Position numbers and translations under genes: made by a program. From assembly GCA_041687475.1 (NCBI GenBank), contig JAWLBW010000181.1:1-9402 (forward strand): 9,402 nucleotides of DNA. The letters are read 5' to 3'. How positions within the stretch are numbered: position 1 is the first letter of the stretch; the number at the start of each line of letters is the position of its first letter. Source of the DNA: JAWLBW01 sp041687475 (lineage in GTDB: Bacteria; J088; JAWLBW01). Below the pieces are notes generated by a model that was given only the letters and a program-made list of their open reading frames with translations, did no database searches and had not been told where the DNA came from. Below, in pieces: positions 4,971 to 9,402 of the stretch.

Positions 4971-6209
4971 CTACATGACCATCTGGTTCATCTGGAAGAG
5001 CGGCATGAGAATCGAAATCATCATGAAAAACACGATGCCCGCCATCATGACGATCATGATCGGCTCGAGCAGCGCGGTCATGCCGGTTACGATGGTTTCG
5101 ACCTCGTTGTCGTACGAGTCGGAAACCTTGAGCAGCATGGCTTCGAGCTCGCCCGACTTTTCACCGATGGCAATCATGTGCAGCACAATGGGCGGAAACA
5201 CGCCGCTGCGGCGCAGCGGATCGGCAATGGAAGCACCCTCGGAAATGCTTTCGCGGGCCTGCTCGATGGCTTCTTCGATAATGCGGTTGCCCACGATGTT
5301 GCGCACGATGTCGAAGCTCATGAGCACGTTCACGCCGCTGGCCAGCAGGGTCGAGAGCGTTTTCGAAAACCTGCTGATGGCCACCATGCGAATGACCTTG
5401 CCGTATAGCGGCACCTTGAGTTTGAAGGCGTCCCACCGACGCCTCCCTTTCTCGGTCTGCGTCCACCGGTGAAAGAACCAGCCGGCCACGACAAGCGCAG
5501 CGAAAACGACCCACCAGTAATTCTTGGCGAACTCCGACATCGAAATCAGTATTGCCGTGTAAATGGGCAACGCCTGGTTCGTTTCCTGAAAAATGGTCGT
5601 GATCTTCGGAATCACGAAAATAAAGAGCACGGCCACCACGCCCACCATGAGAATCATCATGATGATCGGATAGGTAAGGGTGGCGTAAATCTTGTTGCGC
5701 AGCTTGACCTGACTCTCAAGGTAGTCGGCGAGACGCTGCAACACGATTTCGAGGGTACCCGACGTCTCGCCGGCGCGAATCATGTTCACGTACAGATCGC
5801 CGAATGCCTTCGAAGACTGCCGCATGGCATCGGCCAGGCTCGCTCCCTCGTTGACCCGGTCGCGCACGTTCGTAATCATGCGCTTGAGCTTGAGGTTGTC
5901 GACCTGCTCGATAAGGGCGTTCAGGCTCTCGATGAGCGGCAGCCCGGCCGCAAGCAGCGTCGCAAGCTGACGCGTCATGACCGAGATGTCCTGCTGCGTG
6001 ACCCGGGTTACCAGGTCGCGAAAGGTCATGTTCGCCAGCGCACCCTTGGCGCTCGACGCTGCCACACTCGTGGCGCCTTCGATGACGTCGGTCGCAAACA
6101 GCCCCTGCTTGCGCAGTTTATAGCGGGCCGCCTTGGCGCTCTCGGCATCGATGACGCCCTTCATCGTGCGGCCCTGGGGCGTCATGGCCTTGTATTCGAA
6201 AAGGGGCAT
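4971..6209 (-). CDS. gspF: T2SS inner-membrane platform protein GspF
   Basis: GspF is the polytopic inner-membrane core of the T2SS platform; it contacts the GspE ATPase and helps pseudopilus assembly. The 412-residue length is normal. It opens with the typical MPLFEYKAMTPQGRTMKGVIDA segment. Two homologous T2SSF domains follow, at about 78-201 and 281-403. Each has the conserved Gly-Glu-(Thr/Lys)-Ser-Gly motif: GETSGTL at 147-153 and GEKSGEL at 349-355. Three membrane helices are visible at about 178-200, 230-247 and 383-404. The ATG lies 3 bases after the gspE stop, with GGAG (6216-6219) 6 bases upstream and overlapping the end of gspE. Type IV pilus PilC is the related alternative, but the secretin and pseudopilin neighbours settle it as GspF. 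Confidence 0.97.
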   Translation of the reverse strand: MPLFEYKAMTPQGRTMKGVIDAESAKAARYKLRKQGLFATDVIEGATSVAASSAKGALANMTFRDLVTRVTQQDISVMTRQLATLLAAGLPLIESLNALIEQVDNLKLKRMITNVRDRVNEGASLADAMRQSSKAFGDLYVNMIRAGETSGTLEIVLQRLADYLESQVKLRNKIYATLTYPIIMMILMVGVVAVLFIFVIPKITTIFQETNQALPIYTAILISMSEFAKNYWWVVFAALVVAGWFFHRWTQTEKGRRRWDAFKLKVPLYGKVIRMVAISRFSKTLSTLLASGVNVLMSFDIVRNIVGNRIIEEAIEQARESISEGASIADPLRRSGVFPPIVLHMIAIGEKSGELEAMLLKVSDSYDNEVETIVTGMTALLEPIMIVMMAGIVFFMMISILMPLFQMNQMVM

Positions 6210-6212
6210 GGC

Positions 6213-7994
6213 TTACTCCAGGGTATCTTCCTGGGTGACGCGAAGCACTTCTTCGATCGTCGTCTGTCCGGCGAGAATCTTCGATGCGCCGTCGTCTCGC
6301 AGGGTCTTCATGCCGTCGGCAATGGACTGGCGCTTGATCGAGTTCGAGTCGACGTTCTTGAGCACGAGCTGGCGAATTTTTTCGGTAATCGGCATCAGCT
6401 CATAAATACCGGTTCGGCCCTTGTAGCCGGTGTTGAGACACTCGGCGCAGCCTTCGCCGCGCCAGACCCTGCCGTCGGACAGCTGCGACTTGGAAAGGCC
6501 GACTTCGGCCAGTTCTTCGTCGGAAGGGGCGTATCCGACCTTGCAGTGCGGACAAATGGTACGCACCAATCGCTGGGCCATAACCGCGACCAGCGAGCTG
6601 GCCACGAGAAAGGGCTCGACGCCCATGTCGGTCAAACGGGTAATGGCGCCGGCGCTGTCGTTCGTGTGCAGCGTCGAGAACACCAGGTGGCCCGTCAGCG
6701 AGGCCTGAATGGCGATTTCGGCCGTTTCCAGGTCGCGCATTTCACCGATCAGCACCACGTCGGGATCCTGACGCAGAATCGAGCGCAGGGCCGAGGCGAA
6801 GGTCAGGTTAATCTTGGCGTTGACCTGAATCTGACTGATTCCGCGCAGCTGGTATTCGACCGGGTCTTCGACGGTAATGATGTTGATGTCTTCGGAGTTG
6901 ATTTCCGAAAGCGCGCCGTACAGCGTGGTCGTCTTACCCGAACCGGTCGGCCCCGTAACGAGAAAGATGCCGTGCGACAGGTTAATGACCTTGCGAATCG
7001 TACGCAGCGTTTCGGCCGGAATGCCGACGTCGCCCAGATCGAGCAATACGGCCGAACGATCGAGCAGACGCATGACCACGCGCTCGCCGAAGCTGGTCGG
7101 CAGCGTCGAGACACGAATGTCGATGTCCTTGCCGGCAATTTTGGTGCGAATACGACCGTCCTGCGGCAGGCGCTTTTCGGCAATGTTCAGCCCCGCCATA
7201 ATCTTGACGCGGCTGATGATCGAGTTCTGGGCCCGCTTGGGCGGCTTGAGAATGTTGCGCAGCACGCCGTCGACACGGTAGCGCACCGCAATCTCGCGCT
7301 CGCCCGGCTCGATGTGAATATCGCTGGCGCGCTCCTTCACGGCCTGGAAGATGAGCGAGTTGATGAGGCGAATGATCGGCGCCTCGTCGGTGGCGTCGAG
7401 AAGGTCTTCGACTTCGCCCGAGCCTTCGAGTTCATGGGCCACGCTGTCGAGGTCCGACTCTTCGAGTCCTTCGACAAGCCCCGCCGTGTCCTTACGCTCA
7501 TAGACGGCGTTAATGTGGTCGAGCACCCGCGTCGACGCGGCCACGCCGACGCTCATGGGCCGCCCCAGCAGGGCGCCCACGTCGTCGATGGGCTCCATGG
7601 CGAACGGATCGCTTACGGCCACAACGACTTCGCCGTCACGCTCGGCGATGGGAACGATCTCGTACCGCTTGGCGAAATTGATTGGTATATCGCGTACCAG
7701 CTCGGGGTCCATGCCGAACTCGGCCAGGTTGCCGAGAAACGGCAGATCGGCCTGCGCGGCAAGCGCCCGGGCGACGTCGTCGGCCGCCACCAGATTCAGG
7801 CGAACAAGCACCTCGCCGAGTCTTCCCCCCTTCTCGACCTGCTGCTCGAGCGCTTCGCGCAGCTTTTCCTCGCTGAGCGAGGTCGTGCGCAGAAGTATTT
7901 CGCCGAGACGCCCCGTAAGCGGCGCTGTCGAAGCCGTAGCCTGCTCGATACCAGTCAAATCCATAGTCGAATCGATAAACCTTCTCCCTGTCAT
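6213..7994 (-). CDS. gspE: T2SS assembly ATPase GspE with MshEN-like N-terminal domain
   Basis: GspE is the hexameric cytoplasmic ATPase that powers pseudopilus assembly. The 593-residue protein shows Walker A GPTGSGKT (348-355), the Asp box TVEDPVEY (374-381), a Walker B-type DPDVVLIGEMRD (410-421), and the His box HLVFSTLHTNDS (436-447). Its C-terminal zinc site has Cys481/Cys484 (CPHC) and Cys516/Cys519 (CAEC). The N-terminus carries two copies of a 24-residue RLGE(I/V)L motif (29-52 and 58-81) separated by 5 residues, the layout of MshEN c-di-GMP-binding domains. The ATG at 7994 overlaps the gspD stop (ATGA). A second ATG at 7964 (MDLTGIEQ) is an alternative start and leaves all domains intact. 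The nearest relatives outside T2SS are PilB/MshE; the context makes GspE clear. Confidence 0.97.
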   Translation of the reverse strand: MTGRRFIDSTMDLTGIEQATASTAPLTGRLGEILLRTTSLSEEKLREALEQQVEKGGRLGEVLVRLNLVAADDVARALAAQADLPFLGNLAEFGMDPELVRDIPINFAKRYEIVPIAERDGEVVVAVSDPFAMEPIDDVGALLGRPMSVGVAASTRVLDHINAVYERKDTAGLVEGLEESDLDSVAHELEGSGEVEDLLDATDEAPIIRLINSLIFQAVKERASDIHIEPGEREIAVRYRVDGVLRNILKPPKRAQNSIISRVKIMAGLNIAEKRLPQDGRIRTKIAGKDIDIRVSTLPTSFGERVVMRLLDRSAVLLDLGDVGIPAETLRTIRKVINLSHGIFLVTGPTGSGKTTTLYGALSEINSEDINIITVEDPVEYQLRGISQIQVNAKINLTFASALRSILRQDPDVVLIGEMRDLETAEIAIQASLTGHLVFSTLHTNDSAGAITRLTDMGVEPFLVASSLVAVMAQRLVRTICPHCKVGYAPSDEELAEVGLSKSQLSDGRVWRGEGCAECLNTGYKGRTGIYELMPITEKIRQLVLKNVDSNSIKRQSIADGMKTLRDDGASKILAGQTTIEEVLRVTQEDTLE

Positions 7995-9402
7995 TCTTCG
8001 GGCGCCGGCATGGCCGGAACCTCGGGCGGCGGCGCGTCGGGTATGGCCACGTCGCCCTGCTCGCCCTGGAACATCGGTTCCGCCACGTCGCCCGATGCTT
8101 CGGGCACGGGCACGTTCAGACGTTCGCTTCGTCGGCGCGGCTGGGCAGGCGCCTCAACGGGCGTGAGACCATCGTCGAAACCTTCGTCGTCATCTTCCCA
8201 CTGGCCGAACGCCCGACGGAAGGTATATTTGTCTTCGAGCGGGTCGATGTAGGCGTCTTCACGGAACTGGTGAAAGAACTCTTCACGTTTGTTCGTGTAG
8301 GTTTCGAGCTCGTCGCGGTTCGAAATCACGTAAGGCGTCAGAAAGATCAGCAGGTTCGTCTTGCGGTTGGTGTTGTTGGCCGACTTGAACAGCCACCCGA
8401 GAATCGGCAGATCGCCGAGAATAGGCAGCTTGCTGTGGCTCTGGTTAATCTCGTCGGACATGAGGCCGCCGATGACGACGGTCTGCCGGTCCTTTACCAC
8501 CACGGTCGTACGGGCACTGCGCTTGCGGGTAATCAGGCCCTGCTGATTCACGTTCAGGCCCTGCGGCGCGGCCTGCTGCACGCTCGACGATTCCTGCTCG
8601 ATACTGAGCTTTACCCGACCGCCGGCGTTAATCTGCGGCGTAAGGCGCAGGGTCACACCGACGTCCTGACGTTCGATCGAGGTAAGCACGTTGCCGCCCG
8701 TCGTAGCCGTCTGCCCCGTGATGAAGGGCACGTTCTGACCGACGATGATCTCGGCTTCCTCATTATCGCTCGTCAAAATGTTCGGAGTAGACAGAATATT
8801 GACACTCTCATCCGTTTGCAAGGCACGAAGGAGCGCTCCCAGACCGAAGACACTGATACCGCCCAGGTCAATGGGTTTGGCCAGCGCGCCGAGAAACAGC
8901 CCCGGAACCGTGGGCGGCTGCGAAGTGCCCAGGGTAAGCGTGTTCACACCGCCGAGCGCCTGCCCGCCGAAGGCAACGCCGTCCTGCGAAAGCTCGGTGC
9001 CCGTATGCCAGCTCAGGCCGAAATCGCGAATCTTGTCGAGGCTGACTTCCATGATGACGGCCTCGACATACACCTGCTTGCGCGGAATGTCGAGTTTCTG
9101 AATCAGAAGCTTGAGACGCTGATAATCGGCCGGCGAAGCCACGATGAGCAGGGCGTTGGTGCGTTTGTCGGGCGTAATGCGCACCCCGCCTTCGAATTCG
9201 GCCGTCATCGGCTGGGTTGCGCCCTGCGCCCCCCCCTGGGCCTGGGTGGCCGCGGTGCGTCGCGCCGGCGGGGTACGGGCGCCGCCGGTCGGCGTTGCGC
9301 CGGCCGACTGGGTAAAGCCGCCCAACGTGGCGGCAAGCTGCTCGGCGTCGGCGTGATGGAGATAGTAGACGTGCACGGTGCCGCCCGTGGCTGCGGGCTC
9401 TG
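7991..9402 (-). CDS. gspD: T2SS outer-membrane secretin GspD (C-terminal 469 residues, partial)
   Basis: GspD forms the multimeric outer-membrane channel of the T2SS. The frame is open to the window edge, so the signal peptide and the N0-N2 domains lie outside. Numbered from the first full codon, an N-domain segment with VHVYYLHHADAEQLAATL (9-25) leads into a Pro/Ala/Thr/Gln/Gly-rich loop (about 27-72) and ends in RITPDKRTNALLIVAS. The secretin barrel then runs from about QVYVEAVIMEVS (109) to TNLLIFLTPYVI. It contains VGQNVPFITG (220-229), DVGVTLRLTPQI, the TTVVVKDRQTVVIGGLM hairpin, and KLPILGDLPILGWLF before the end. The last 89 residues are a Pro- and acid-rich tail with no similarity I can see to the pilotin-binding S domain of enterobacterial secretins. 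The stop overlaps the gspE start (ATGA). Confidence 0.96.
   Translation of the reverse strand, partial: EPAATGGTVHVYYLHHADAEQLAATLGGFTQSAGATPTGGARTPPARRTAATQAQGGAQGATQPMTAEFEGGVRITPDKRTNALLIVASPADYQRLKLLIQKLDIPRKQVYVEAVIMEVSLDKIRDFGLSWHTGTELSQDGVAFGGQALGGVNTLTLGTSQPPTVPGLFLGALAKPIDLGGISVFGLGALLRALQTDESVNILSTPNILTSDNEEAEIIVGQNVPFITGQTATTGGNVLTSIERQDVGVTLRLTPQINAGGRVKLSIEQESSSVQQAAPQGLNVNQQGLITRKRSARTTVVVKDRQTVVIGGLMSDEINQSHSKLPILGDLPILGWLFKSANNTNRKTNLLIFLTPYVISNRDELETYTNKREEFFHQFREDAYIDPLEDKYTFRRAFGQWEDDDEGFDDGLTPVEAPAQPRRRSERLNVPVPEASGDVAEPMFQGEQGDVAIPDAPPPEVPAMPAPEE

Noticed and set aside
5469..8252. A very long (927-codon) open frame on the plus strand, antisense to gspE and part of gspF.
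   Set aside because: It is in the exact reverse-complement register of the gspE and gspF codons. It stays open only because those genes avoid TTA, CTA and TCA codons. The translation is His/Arg/Gly-rich without domains, while the minus-strand products are unmistakable.

Overview
The window is chromosomal-looking, GC-rich bacterial DNA. It is dominated by one minus-strand operon for a type II secretion system (T2SS), the machine that moves folded periplasmic proteins across the outer membrane. This implies a diderm bacterium. No phage, insertion-sequence, CRISPR, tRNA or rRNA signal was seen. A species cannot be fixed from the sequence. A T2SS with a free-standing SWIB-domain protein and a TTG start with a good ribosome binding site would suit a GC-rich Leptospiraceae-like spirochaete (Leptonema-like), and a deltaproteobacterium-like group is an alternative. 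This is a weak guess.

Layout: bases 1-495 (+) are the 3' end of an unrecognised gene whose product looks beta-strand rich. Bases 496-702 hold a weak hairpin, a strong sigma70-type promoter with an A/T-rich upstream element, and a perfect 8-bp inverted repeat in the predicted leader. These precede a 93-aa SWIB/MDM2-domain protein (703-984, +), which ends at an excellent intrinsic terminator (990-1023). Bases 1024-1479 show no convincing gene. They are the convergent gap between the SWIB gene and the end of the T2SS operon.

From 9402 down to 1480 (minus strand) the genes run gspD (5' end outside the window), gspE, gspF, gspG, gspH, gspI, gspJ, gspK. Most junctions overlap or nearly touch: ATGA at D/E, 3 nt at E/F, 34-35 nt overlap at G/H, TGATG at H/I and I/J, and 2 nt at J/K. 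The one real gap is F-G (100 nt with the start chosen here), which contains a GC-rich hairpin and then an AT-rich stretch just before the major pseudopilin gene.

How they work together: GspD is the outer-membrane secretin. GspE is the cytoplasmic ATPase and GspF the inner-membrane platform protein. GspG is the major pseudopilin, and GspH, I, J and K are the minor pseudopilins that form the tip. All five pseudopilins show a prepilin-peptidase site, and GspK lacks Glu5 as expected for its family. GspL, GspM and the prepilin peptidase GspO are not in the window; GspC, if present, would lie outside it. The most interesting single signal is a duplicated 24-residue motif with a 5-residue spacer at the N-terminus of GspE. 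This matches the MshEN c-di-GMP-binding layout and suggests second-messenger control of secretion. Otherwise the window is a fairly ordinary T2SS locus.
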